NCBI RefSeq assembly: GCF_003867075.1
Contig: NZ_CP032544.1
Coordinates: 124,001 to 188,000 of the forward strand
Source: Tenacibaculum mesophilum
GTDB taxonomy: Bacteria; Bacteroidota; Bacteroidia; Flavobacteriales; Flavobacteriaceae
Direction of reading: 5' to 3'
DNA: 64,000 bases
Position 1 is the first letter of the stretch. Each line of letters begins with the position of its first letter. Both the position numbers and the translations under genes were made by a program. Under the pieces are notes generated by a model. That model was given only the letters and a program-made list of their open reading frames with translations. It did no database searches and was not told the origin of the DNA. Of this stretch, positions 42,557 to 51,169 are shown one piece after another.

Positions 42557-42941
42557 AGTTTATTGAGATTTACTACAAATTAAATGAATTTAATTTTTTT
42601 TAGCATATGTAAAAATGAATTTTGTTTTATTGATGTTTATTTTGAGTTTATTTGATTTTATAGGTGCGTTTTTTTAAACCAAAAAGACGATTTTTTACTA
42701 AAAAAGTGTTTCTTAAAAGTCAATTTGACTTTGTTTCAATAAGCCTTAATAAAATATTTCAGAGTTTTAATTCTATTAGATGTTGGTAACGATAAGTTTT
42801 GTTTTAATTTTTTTGTAAAAACTCTGACTACAAATGACTCATTATTAGTGGTTAATGTTTTTATCTTGAAAAAAATAAATTTTATGGTAGGGAGAGGAGA
42901 TATATGGTTGTCTTAAGGTTATAAATGAAAAAAGTAAAATT
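42557..42941. other. Divergent intergenic region (385 bp)
   Basis: It separates the DUF1338 gene (minus) and the acidic lipoprotein gene (plus). It contains a small inverted repeat (AAAGTCA/TGACTTT, 42716-42732) that could be an operator, and distant 10-bp arms TCAGAGTTTT (42759-42768) and AAAACTCTGA (42818-42827). No coding frame was seen. Confidence 0.5.
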
Positions 42942-43664
42942 ATGAAAACATTACAAAAAACAGTATTATTATTAAGTGCAACTTCATTAATGTTATTAGG
43001 AACTTCTTGTACTAGTGAAGATGGAAACAATGAAAATTTAAGAATTAAGGCATCTTCAAATAATACATTTAATCAAAGCAAACGAGCTTCAAAAAATGTA
43101 AATAATGCAGAAGTAACCATTTCTGAATTTAAACTAAACATCACAGAAATAGAGTTAGAGTTTGATGATAAATACCAAGATGCTATGAATGACAGTATCA
43201 TAAGTTCTGATGATGAAATTGAGTTAAGAGGACCATTTCAGTTAGATTTGTTAACTGGAACATCAAATATTACTACTTTAGAACTTCCAAAAGCTGATTA
43301 TGAGGAGATTGAGTTTGAATTTGATAAAAATACAGACGAGTCTAGCGATATGTTTAATAAAACGGTTGTTGTTAAAGGTACTATAAATACTGTACCATTT
43401 ATCTTTTGGCATGATTTTGAAGAAGAAATTGAAGTAGACTTTGAAAATGAAGCAACTGATATTATTGTTTCTGAAGGCTTAACTGAGGTTACTATAAACT
43501 TTGATCTAGATGCAATGCTAAGTCAAGTAGATTTATCTTCTGCTATTGATGGTAATGGAGATGGTACTATAGAAATTAGTCCAGAAGATGTAGATGGAAA
43601 CAAAGATTTAGCTGATCAATTAAAAGAAAAGCTTAAACAAACAGCAGAGTTATTAGATGATTAA
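42942..43664 (+). CDS. Acidic DUF4382-like lipoprotein with EF-hand-like segment
   Basis: The lipoprotein signal ends LLGTSC (Cys 23). The 240-residue body is highly acidic, with an Ig-like/beta-rich pattern (AEVTISEFKLNITEIELEFDD near 50-70, EIELRGPFQLDLLTGTSN near 90-107) of the kind seen in DUF4382 proteins. Near residues 202-221 the sequence DGNGDGTIEISPEDVDGNKD has the acidic spacing of calcium-binding loops. Surface location on the outer membrane is likely. Function unknown. Confidence 0.72.
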   Translation: MKTLQKTVLLLSATSLMLLGTSCTSEDGNNENLRIKASSNNTFNQSKRASKNVNNAEVTISEFKLNITEIELEFDDKYQDAMNDSIISSDDEIELRGPFQLDLLTGTSNITTLELPKADYEEIEFEFDKNTDESSDMFNKTVVVKGTINTVPFIFWHDFEEEIEVDFENEATDIIVSEGLTEVTINFDLDAMLSQVDLSSAIDGNGDGTIEISPEDVDGNKDLADQLKEKLKQTAELLDD

Positions 43665-43685
43665 TCTTCAGAATTAATTCTATGT

Positions 43686-43720
43686 AAAAACCCTGTGAAA
43701 ATAATTTTTACAGGGTTTTT
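43686..43720. terminator. Bidirectional intrinsic terminator
   Basis: Perfect 11-bp arms lie at 43686-43696 and 43710-43720 between the convergent lipoprotein and uvrB genes, with T runs on both strands. Confidence 0.85.
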
Positions 43721-43722
43721 AG

Positions 43723-45711
43723 TTATAAATTCTCTTTTAAGGTCTCAATTTCATCTCGGAGTTGTGCTGCTACTAAAAAGTCTAAAGCTTTAGCAGCTTC
43801 TTCCATTTGTTTACGTTTGTTACGTATGCGTTTTTCTATTTCTTGTTTTGGTAGGTATTCTAAATCCTGCTCAGCAGCTTTTTGTGTGGCATTATCGTAA
43901 TGATACGAAGTAATCGCGTTTTTAGATAAAGTATTGTCTATCCTTTTGTTGATTTGCTTTGGTGTAATTCCATGTGCTGTGTTGTAATTAATTTGTTTTT
44001 CGCGTCTACGAGTGGTCTCGTCAATGGTGAGTTGCATGCTATTGGTAATTTTATCTGCATACATAATTGCTTTTCCATTTACGTTACGTGCAGCACGCCC
44101 TACGGTTTGTGTTAACGAACGGTGTGAACGTAAAAAACCTTCTTTGTCAGCATCTAAAATAGCTACTAAAGAGACTTCTGGAAGATCTAATCCTTCACGA
44201 AGTAAGTTTACTCCGATGAGTACATCAAACAAGCCTTTACGTAAGTCTTGCATAATTTCTACACGTTCTAAGGTGTCAACATCAGAATGAATATAACGAC
44301 AACGTACTTGAATACGAGTTAAGTACTTGGCTAATTCTTCTGCCATACGTTTGGTAAGTGTGGTAACCAAAGTACGTTCGTCTTTTTCTATACGAATTTG
44401 AATTTCTTCAATTAAATCATCAATTTGATTTAAACTCGGTCGAACTTCAATTTCAGGATCTAACAGTCCTGTTGGTCGAATCACTTGTTCTACAAATAGA
44501 CCTTCGGTTTTTTGTAATTCGTAATCAGCTGGAGTTGCCGAAACATAAATCACTTGATTTTGCAAGTCTTCAAATTCTTCAAACTTTAATGGACGGTTAT
44601 CCATGGCGGCAGGTAAACGGAATCCGTATTCTACCAAGTTTTCTTTACGACTTCTATCTCCACCGTACATAGCGTGAACTTGTGGTACAGTTACGTGACT
44701 TTCATCAATCACCATCAAATAATCATCAGGAAAATAATCTAACAAACAGAAAGGTCGTGTACCTGCTTCTCGACCGTCTAAATAACGAGAATAATTTTCA
44801 ATTCCTGAACAATATCCCAGTTCACGAATCATTTCTAAGTCAAATTCGGTGCGCTCTTGTAAACGTTTTGCTTCTAGATGTTTACCGATTTCTTTAAAGT
44901 AATCTACTTGTTTTACCATATCTTCCTGAATTTGATGAATGGCATTTTGTAGTATATCTGGAGAAGTTACAAATAAATTGGCAGGATAAATATTGAGTTT
45001 TTCTAAACGTGTAATAATTTCATTAGTTTCTATGTCAAAGGTCTCAATTTCTTCGATTTCATCACCAAAAAAATGAATTTTATACCCATTATCTCCATAC
45101 GACGGATAAATGGTAACCACATCACCTTTCACTTTGAAAGTTCCACTTTTTATTTCAATTTCTGTACGGGCATATAAACTGGTTACTAAGCGATGTAAAA
45201 ATTTGGTGCGAGAAATTTGTTGATCAACTTCAATCGTAATCACATTCTTTTTAAATTCAGTAGGATTCCCAATACCATACAAACAAGATACCGAGGCTAC
45301 CACCAATACATCTCGACGTCCTGAAAGAAGGGAAGAGGAAGTACTAATTCGCAAGCGTTCTATTTCATCATTGATAGACAGATCTTTCTCAATGTACGTT
45401 CCCGTAACAGGAATATAAGCTTCGGGTTGGTAGTAATCATAGTATGAAACAAAGTACTCCACAGCATTGTTAGGAAAGAACTGCTTGAACTCAGAGTATA
45501 ATTGAGCAGCTAAGGTTTTGTTATGGGCTAAAACAAGTGTTGGTCGATTTACTTCTGCAACTACGTTGGCAACAGAAAATGTTTTTCCTGAACCAGTAAC
45601 ACCTAAAAGTGTTTGGTACTTTTCATCAGCTAAAATACCATTTGAAAGTTGTTCAATAGCTAGAGGTTGATCTCCTGTAGGTTTAAATTCTGAGTTTAAT
45701 TCAAAGTTCAT
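43723..45711 (-). CDS. uvrB: Excinuclease ABC subunit B
   Basis: UvrB is the damage-verifying helicase-like subunit of nucleotide excision repair. The 662-residue protein starts FELNSEFKPTGDQPLAIEQL with Walker A LLGVTGSGKTF near 35-45. It then carries the beta-hairpin SYYDYYQPEAYIP, DEXH-type box VIDESHVTVPQ, SATPADYEL, LLREGLDLPEVSLVAILDADKEGFLRS (quoted in part) and a C-terminal UVR domain (MEEAAKALDFLVAAQLRDEI). All UvrB motifs are intact. A TANNTTTG box lies 4 nt before the ATG. Confidence 0.97.
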   Translation of the reverse strand: MNFELNSEFKPTGDQPLAIEQLSNGILADEKYQTLLGVTGSGKTFSVANVVAEVNRPTLVLAHNKTLAAQLYSEFKQFFPNNAVEYFVSYYDYYQPEAYIPVTGTYIEKDLSINDEIERLRISTSSSLLSGRRDVLVVASVSCLYGIGNPTEFKKNVITIEVDQQISRTKFLHRLVTSLYARTEIEIKSGTFKVKGDVVTIYPSYGDNGYKIHFFGDEIEEIETFDIETNEIITRLEKLNIYPANLFVTSPDILQNAIHQIQEDMVKQVDYFKEIGKHLEAKRLQERTEFDLEMIRELGYCSGIENYSRYLDGREAGTRPFCLLDYFPDDYLMVIDESHVTVPQVHAMYGGDRSRKENLVEYGFRLPAAMDNRPLKFEEFEDLQNQVIYVSATPADYELQKTEGLFVEQVIRPTGLLDPEIEVRPSLNQIDDLIEEIQIRIEKDERTLVTTLTKRMAEELAKYLTRIQVRCRYIHSDVDTLERVEIMQDLRKGLFDVLIGVNLLREGLDLPEVSLVAILDADKEGFLRSHRSLTQTVGRAARNVNGKAIMYADKITNSMQLTIDETTRRREKQINYNTAHGITPKQINKRIDNTLSKNAITSYHYDNATQKAAEQDLEYLPKQEIEKRIRNKRKQMEEAAKALDFLVAAQLRDEIETLKENL

Positions 45712-45715
45712 TCAA

Positions 45716-45723
45716 CAAAAATA
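45716..45723 (-). promoter_or_regulatory. Candidate -7 promoter box (TATTTTTG) for uvrB
   Basis: It fits TANNTTTG on the minus strand and ends 4 nt before the ATG. The short distance suggests a leaderless transcript or a chance match. Confidence 0.3.
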
Positions 45724-45748
45724 CGGATAGTTATTTATGTGATGAATT

Positions 45749-48475
45749 TTAATTTCTTTTGAGAGTAAAATGCCCTTTTTTGTCTATTTTATTGTCATTA
45801 ATATCAGTTAATTTAGCATGAAACCAGTAGTCATTAGAAGGTAATTTTATATTATTGTAAGTTCCGTCCCAACCAAGCTCTATGTTTTTATCATTTATAA
45901 CATATAAGATTTTACCAAAACGATTAAATATTTTGATATTAATTTCTTTAAAGAAATTAGTATTTGCTCCGTAAACTTTCCAGTAGTCATTAAATCCATC
46001 ATCGTTTGGGGTTAAAAATTTAGGGTAACCAATTATACTTGCTGAGGTTTTAGTAGGGCTTTCACATTTATTAATATCTCTTATATAAATAGTGGCAATA
46101 CCAGGTTGTACATTGTTAAAAGAGTGGGAGGTTCCATTTCCAACATAATTAGTATCATCTAGGGAAAACTCATAGCTACTATCTCCATCAATACTTATGT
46201 AAACACTGTTGTCGGTTTCGCTTTGAATATTTACTTCAATATTTAAAACATCAGGAGGAGGAGGGTACTTAACTGTAAAGTTTTTAGAGTTTGAACATTC
46301 TATACCATTTATTGTTTTGTAAACGGTTAAAGAAAACTCACCTTCTCTAGTTAAAGGAAAACTGTTACTGGTGCTAATGGTATTGTTATTTTCATCTTTC
46401 CATTCGAAACGATTATTAGAAGAGTCAGCTGTTAATGTAATAGGGGGATGATCAGAAGGGCTAACGCAAATAGTGTAGCTGTCCTTTAAGTTAATTTGAG
46501 GAGAATTTACGATTAAGTCAATTGGAGATATACCAAAGCAACCTTTTTCATTTTCTATTTTTACCCAAATGGTTGAGGATGGAGAAAGGAATTCAGGAGG
46601 TAGGGGGGTAATTGTTCTTTGAGCATCTTCTAATGAAGAGAAGAAAGAAATTTTATCAAGAGTGTTTAAACCAAAAGTATTTATGATTTCTGCTTTTTTG
46701 CTTTCTAGGTTAAAGATACCTTTATTGTTAGAATTTTCACAAACTGTTATAGAAGGAATAGTAAGGGTTGGTTTAAATAAAGTTCTAATAGAAAAATTTT
46801 CAATATCAGAACATCCATATATACTAGTTGCTTTCGTATAAATGGTTTGTGGATTACTTTCATTATAAAAGTTTTCAGGATCTAAAATTTCATTTACGTT
46901 ATTTTCAGCATCAGATAAGTTTTTATAAAACTTATAGGTAAGGGTATTATCGGTTGAGATTTTATTAGCAATATTGTTCAAGTTAAATAAACTGATACCA
47001 TCATTGTTGTCATCACACTGAATAATTTCTTGATTAGGAGATAAATTTGGTAGTGGATAAATAGTGATTTTTTTATAGAGAGGAATATCTTGGTTATTAA
47101 TATTGATTACGGCAGTAACATTATATTCGCCTGCGGATGTATATGTGTGTTTAGGAGTTATATCATTACTTTTATTTCCATCTCCAAAATCCCAAACGAC
47201 ACTCTTTATAGGGGCATAAGAATCAAGAGAAAAAGTGAATGTATCAAAAACACATTGGTTTTCTGTCGTTATTCTGTTTCTAAAGTAAGATTGAATGAAA
47301 TTAGGTAAGCCAAAATAAGACAAACCATCCTCTAAGTTAACTGCATCGTGTTCATAATTACATGCAACACCTAGTTTATTTGGATCGTTGATAACGCCCA
47401 AGGTATTGAAAGGGGTTAAATCAAAGCCGATAGGTTGTCCACCATAATCAAAAAGTCTTTCAGAGTTTATTTGAGCAATATAGATTTTTCCATCAGAGGC
47501 TAATTGGGCAGAGGCACTTGCTCTGTCTGGTGTAGTTGTAAAAATAGATTCACCAAAAAAGAATTGATCTGTATTGTCAAGATCTAATTGCATAATATTA
47601 TAACTGTCGTTATTTCCTCTTTCATAGTAAAAAGAAGAATAATAAAGAATCTTAGAGTTTGAAGAGAAAGTTAGTCCATTACATGTATACCCATCAGTAA
47701 AGTTTAGTCGTAAATTTAATAATTTAAAACGTGAAAACACCCCTGTTTCATTATCAAAGTTATAAATGTATAAATTAGAGCCAGTTGAAAGAGCAACTTT
47801 ACTTCCATCTGGAGAGGCTTTTATTTCTCCTTTGGATAAGGAGCTTTTTATTTCGTTTAGTTTAGTTTTTACAGGACGAAAATTAACACCTTTATCAGTT
47901 ACTCTAAATGCAAAGAAAATTTCATCTGGACCATTGTAAGAATTACTTCCATATGTTATAACCCAAATATCTTTTCCGTTTTTATGATGTACTGCGGTAA
48001 TTCTTTGAGCAGTAGAATTTTCAAGTCTTATATTCTTCTGAGTTACTTTACCTAAAGGGTATTTATTTGATATTTCAACTTCAGAAAAGTAAATACCAGG
48101 AAACAAAGAAGGGTTTTCTGTTTTAGTCTTTCTAGTGGTAAACACATAATAAATACTATTACTATTAGGTTTAGGTATGATTATTGAAGGTTGAGACGCT
48201 TCAGACTCCCCTATTAAACCCTCTCCGTTTTCCATTATTTTGTGGTTTCTATTCCAAATAGTTGCTCCGTTAGTATAGAATAATAAATTCCCTTGATTAC
48301 TTGAAATAGAAGATGAACCAGTTTCGGTAACTATTTGCCCTTTATTAGAAATACTAAGATTACCATTGTTAAAAACTATTCCTGCTTTATCTCCAAAGAA
48401 CCAATTATCAGTTTCTCTTTGAGAAAAACATGAAATAGAAAAAATAAATAAACAAACAAATATTAGCTTGGTCAT
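45749..48475 (-). CDS. Type IX-secreted surface protein (PKD domain, type B C-terminal domain)
   Basis: This 908-residue protein has a signal peptide (TKLIFVCLFIFSISCFSQ) and a beta-propeller-like N-terminal half that begins TDNWFFGDKAGIVF and resembles the start of the third paralogue. A PKD domain lies near 420-485 (WDFGDGNKSNDITPKHTY), followed by repeated Ig-like modules. The gliding-motility/type B C-terminal domain (FLTPNDDGFNDYWKVYG near 825-841; GHFTLKRN end) is the T9SS sorting signal. The protein is expected on the cell surface or in the medium, for adhesion or gliding. It is the last of three tandem paralogues. Confidence 0.87.
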   Translation of the reverse strand: MTKLIFVCLFIFSISCFSQRETDNWFFGDKAGIVFNNGNLSISNKGQIVTETGSSSISSNQGNLLFYTNGATIWNRNHKIMENGEGLIGESEASQPSIIIPKPNSNSIYYVFTTRKTKTENPSLFPGIYFSEVEISNKYPLGKVTQKNIRLENSTAQRITAVHHKNGKDIWVITYGSNSYNGPDEIFFAFRVTDKGVNFRPVKTKLNEIKSSLSKGEIKASPDGSKVALSTGSNLYIYNFDNETGVFSRFKLLNLRLNFTDGYTCNGLTFSSNSKILYYSSFYYERGNNDSYNIMQLDLDNTDQFFFGESIFTTTPDRASASAQLASDGKIYIAQINSERLFDYGGQPIGFDLTPFNTLGVINDPNKLGVACNYEHDAVNLEDGLSYFGLPNFIQSYFRNRITTENQCVFDTFTFSLDSYAPIKSVVWDFGDGNKSNDITPKHTYTSAGEYNVTAVININNQDIPLYKKITIYPLPNLSPNQEIIQCDDNNDGISLFNLNNIANKISTDNTLTYKFYKNLSDAENNVNEILDPENFYNESNPQTIYTKATSIYGCSDIENFSIRTLFKPTLTIPSITVCENSNNKGIFNLESKKAEIINTFGLNTLDKISFFSSLEDAQRTITPLPPEFLSPSSTIWVKIENEKGCFGISPIDLIVNSPQINLKDSYTICVSPSDHPPITLTADSSNNRFEWKDENNNTISTSNSFPLTREGEFSLTVYKTINGIECSNSKNFTVKYPPPPDVLNIEVNIQSETDNSVYISIDGDSSYEFSLDDTNYVGNGTSHSFNNVQPGIATIYIRDINKCESPTKTSASIIGYPKFLTPNDDGFNDYWKVYGANTNFFKEINIKIFNRFGKILYVINDKNIELGWDGTYNNIKLPSNDYWFHAKLTDINDNKIDKKGHFTLKRN

Positions 48476-48545
48476 AGCTAGTTAATTTTAGTAAGAAGCT
48501 AATTTACAAAAAAATAACTTTCCGTATTTATAATCATTTTATTGC

Positions 48546-51158
48546 TTATTTCCTCAGTAAAGAGAAATGCCCAGTTTTTTTTCTAACTTTTCCATTAGAA
48601 TCTATTAACTCAGCATTGTACCAATAGTCGTTTGAAGGAAGAATGGCGCCATTGTATAAGCCATTCCAACCTTGACTGTTTTTATCCGTAATTTCATTAA
48701 TTAATTTTCCAAAGCGATTAAAAATTTGAACTTTAACAAGATTATAATAATCATTATCGACACCCAAAACTTTCCATGTGTCAAAGTGTCCGTCATTATT
48801 TGGGGTGAAATGACGCTGAAAATAGATAGTTGAAATTTTGTTAGATGTAGTAATTCCACATCCGTTACGATCTCTAATTGAAATAGAATTTAGCCCAGGA
48901 GGAATATTGGTAAATGTGTATGAGAGATTTTCATCTCCTTTAACAAAGTCACTAAGATTTGTACTATTTAAAGCAAATTCATAATCACCAATTCCGTCCA
49001 CAGTAATTTCTATTTTATTATTATCTGGATTATCTTGATCGTCAATTGATTTAATATTTATGACTAAGGCTTGATTGGATTCTTTTACAAAGAATGTATT
49101 ATATCCCATACAATTTTCCGAAATGTTAGGATGACTTCTATAAGCTTCAACTTTATATTCCCCTTCAGTGTTAGCGTTATGGATAGTAGATGTTTCTCCA
49201 GAGAGCAAACTACCATTTAAATACCACTTGTAAGTATCTGTTGGATTTCCAGTACCAGCATTTAAGGGAACTGTATAAGGTTGAGAGGGGAGCCTAGGGT
49301 TATCAACGCAAAGAATAATATTATCAGGGTTTCCTTGAGGAACAGGCAAATCTATAACATGTAGGGTAAACTTACCGACACTTTCGCAAGCGTTGTTATT
49401 TTTTGATATAATTCTTACAAATACTTCTGTGTTATTAGTAAATAAATCATCATCATATGGAGGTAGAATTTTGTTTGTTTGTAATGAGGCATCGTTTGCT
49501 GTTCTATAAAACTCAATAGAATGGGTGTTACTTGTTAACGCGCCATTTGATTTTGTAATAATATCATTCTTTTTTATATCAAAATTAAAGAATGTGTTTT
49601 GACTACCTATACTTTGAGTAGCATTAGGGTTAGAAGCATTAATGTCTAGTTCACAAGAATACATGTCGTCAAAAGTATCTAGACCAGATGAGTTAACAAC
49701 TAAATCTAAGCTTCCTGTATTGAAGCACTGTGTTGTATTATTTATAATTTTTACAAGTAGTGTTTGGTTGAAAGATGAAGTGTTAGTGTAATTTTGTGGT
49801 GATGTTATTGGTCTGTTATTGTCAAAATCAGTTTGATCGTTAAAAAAGAGAACAGTCATATTTGTATCGTTATTTGATAACTCTGCTTCTTTACTCTGTA
49901 AGTTAAATGTAGTAAAACCATCAGCAGGATTGTTGTCAAAATCACATTGCTGATAAGGAGGTAACATAATAAATGAGGGAACAGGATTTATAATTAGATT
50001 AAAACTAGTTGAAGTATTTAAGCATCCAACATTATTCTCAACTCTAACAAAAACAGTTTGAGTATTTTTTGAAAAATTAGTATAAAGAGAGTTTTTGTTA
50101 ATAGGGTTTAAGTTGTTTTGTGCATCTGAAAGACTATGATAGTAGTTTATGGTATGTGTATTTGGGTCTAACATACCTAAAATTTCATTATCTTTTGAAG
50201 AGAGTAAAAAAGAACTATATAAACCATCGGTATTGCTTCCACTATCAGTATCATCACATACAATATAATCTGATGGAGGAGTAACATTAATATTGTTGTT
50301 TACAATAATATTATAATCGGTTACAGAGAAACATTCTGATTTTATGTTTGTTAACCGTATAAATATTTTTTGAGGATTGCTTGTGTTTTTAAAGGTATTT
50401 GGAGTTGCTATAGGGTTTTTGTTGGTTTGAGCATCATTATTACTTAGATGGTAACTAATTTTTACATCTGTTTGTCCATTTAGTATTGAATTGCTGTTAT
50501 TGGTTAGATCAAAGTGTGTACTATTATCAAAAACACCATCACTATCACATTCTTCTATATCGTACGACTGACCATAAGTTGGCGGATTAATTGCAGGAGG
50601 ATTATTAAAAGTAGCAGTACCAGTCCAATCAATTTTAAAGCTACTATTACCTATAGGTCTATCAATAACAAGAAAATAAGAATCATTATCATTAACGTTT
50701 AAAGAACTTACAAAACTATTACCTAGTTCACCTGGACCTTCAGAGATATCTGTTTCAGATGCTCTAATACCTGTTAGGTTATTTCCTTCGTTACTTGCTG
50801 CTGGGTTTGTAGTAGAACAGCGTATGGCTTGACCGATGTTTCCACAATTTACATTTGGTCCAAAGATAAAAAAATCAAAATCGATATTGATGTCTGTATT
50901 ATGACTACCATTTGAGTTGGTAGGAGTAAGTGTAAAACCTAATGTTCCTCCTTTATTAATTTTAATTTTAATCCATAAACTATTATTTTCTTGGCTTGAA
51001 CATGTATTTGAACCTGAAAGCTCTTGAATACCTACACCGGTAGCATTTAAGTTTTGAAAACCACTATTACCACAAACTACGATTGCATCTGAGCAATCAT
51101 TTTGAGCAAATACGTGTAAGCAAATAAAAAATAAACTAAAAAAAAATGTCTTTTTCAT
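48546..51158 (-). CDS. Type IX-secreted surface protein (type B C-terminal domain), middle paralogue
   Basis: This 870-residue protein has a signal peptide (MKKTFFFSLFFICLHVFAQ) and an N-terminal domain unlike its neighbours (DCSDAIVVCGNSGFQN; a CBM/lectin-like beta-sandwich pattern with FDFFIFGPNVNCG). About six Ig-like repeats marked by 'QCDFDNNP' or 'VCDDTDSG' follow. The C-terminal 260 residues, ending HFTPNNDGHFDTWKVLG ... GHFSLLRK, are about 85% identical by eye to those of the third paralogue, pointing to recent duplication or gene conversion. It starts 71 nt before the last paralogue. Confidence 0.87.
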   Translation of the reverse strand: MKKTFFFSLFFICLHVFAQNDCSDAIVVCGNSGFQNLNATGVGIQELSGSNTCSSQENNSLWIKIKINKGGTLGFTLTPTNSNGSHNTDINIDFDFFIFGPNVNCGNIGQAIRCSTTNPAASNEGNNLTGIRASETDISEGPGELGNSFVSSLNVNDNDSYFLVIDRPIGNSSFKIDWTGTATFNNPPAINPPTYGQSYDIEECDSDGVFDNSTHFDLTNNSNSILNGQTDVKISYHLSNNDAQTNKNPIATPNTFKNTSNPQKIFIRLTNIKSECFSVTDYNIIVNNNINVTPPSDYIVCDDTDSGSNTDGLYSSFLLSSKDNEILGMLDPNTHTINYYHSLSDAQNNLNPINKNSLYTNFSKNTQTVFVRVENNVGCLNTSTSFNLIINPVPSFIMLPPYQQCDFDNNPADGFTTFNLQSKEAELSNNDTNMTVLFFNDQTDFDNNRPITSPQNYTNTSSFNQTLLVKIINNTTQCFNTGSLDLVVNSSGLDTFDDMYSCELDINASNPNATQSIGSQNTFFNFDIKKNDIITKSNGALTSNTHSIEFYRTANDASLQTNKILPPYDDDLFTNNTEVFVRIISKNNNACESVGKFTLHVIDLPVPQGNPDNIILCVDNPRLPSQPYTVPLNAGTGNPTDTYKWYLNGSLLSGETSTIHNANTEGEYKVEAYRSHPNISENCMGYNTFFVKESNQALVINIKSIDDQDNPDNNKIEITVDGIGDYEFALNSTNLSDFVKGDENLSYTFTNIPPGLNSISIRDRNGCGITTSNKISTIYFQRHFTPNNDGHFDTWKVLGVDNDYYNLVKVQIFNRFGKLINEITDKNSQGWNGLYNGAILPSNDYWYNAELIDSNGKVRKKTGHFSLLRK

Positions 51159-51169
51159 AAATGTGTAAA

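Noticed and set aside
42716..42732. Small inverted repeat AAAGTCA/TGACTTT as a certain operator
   Set aside because: It is short, single-copy in the window as far as I could see, and far from both start codons.
44012..44290. Plus-strand frames inside uvrB
   Set aside because: UvrB motifs on the minus strand are complete; the opposite frames are shadows.
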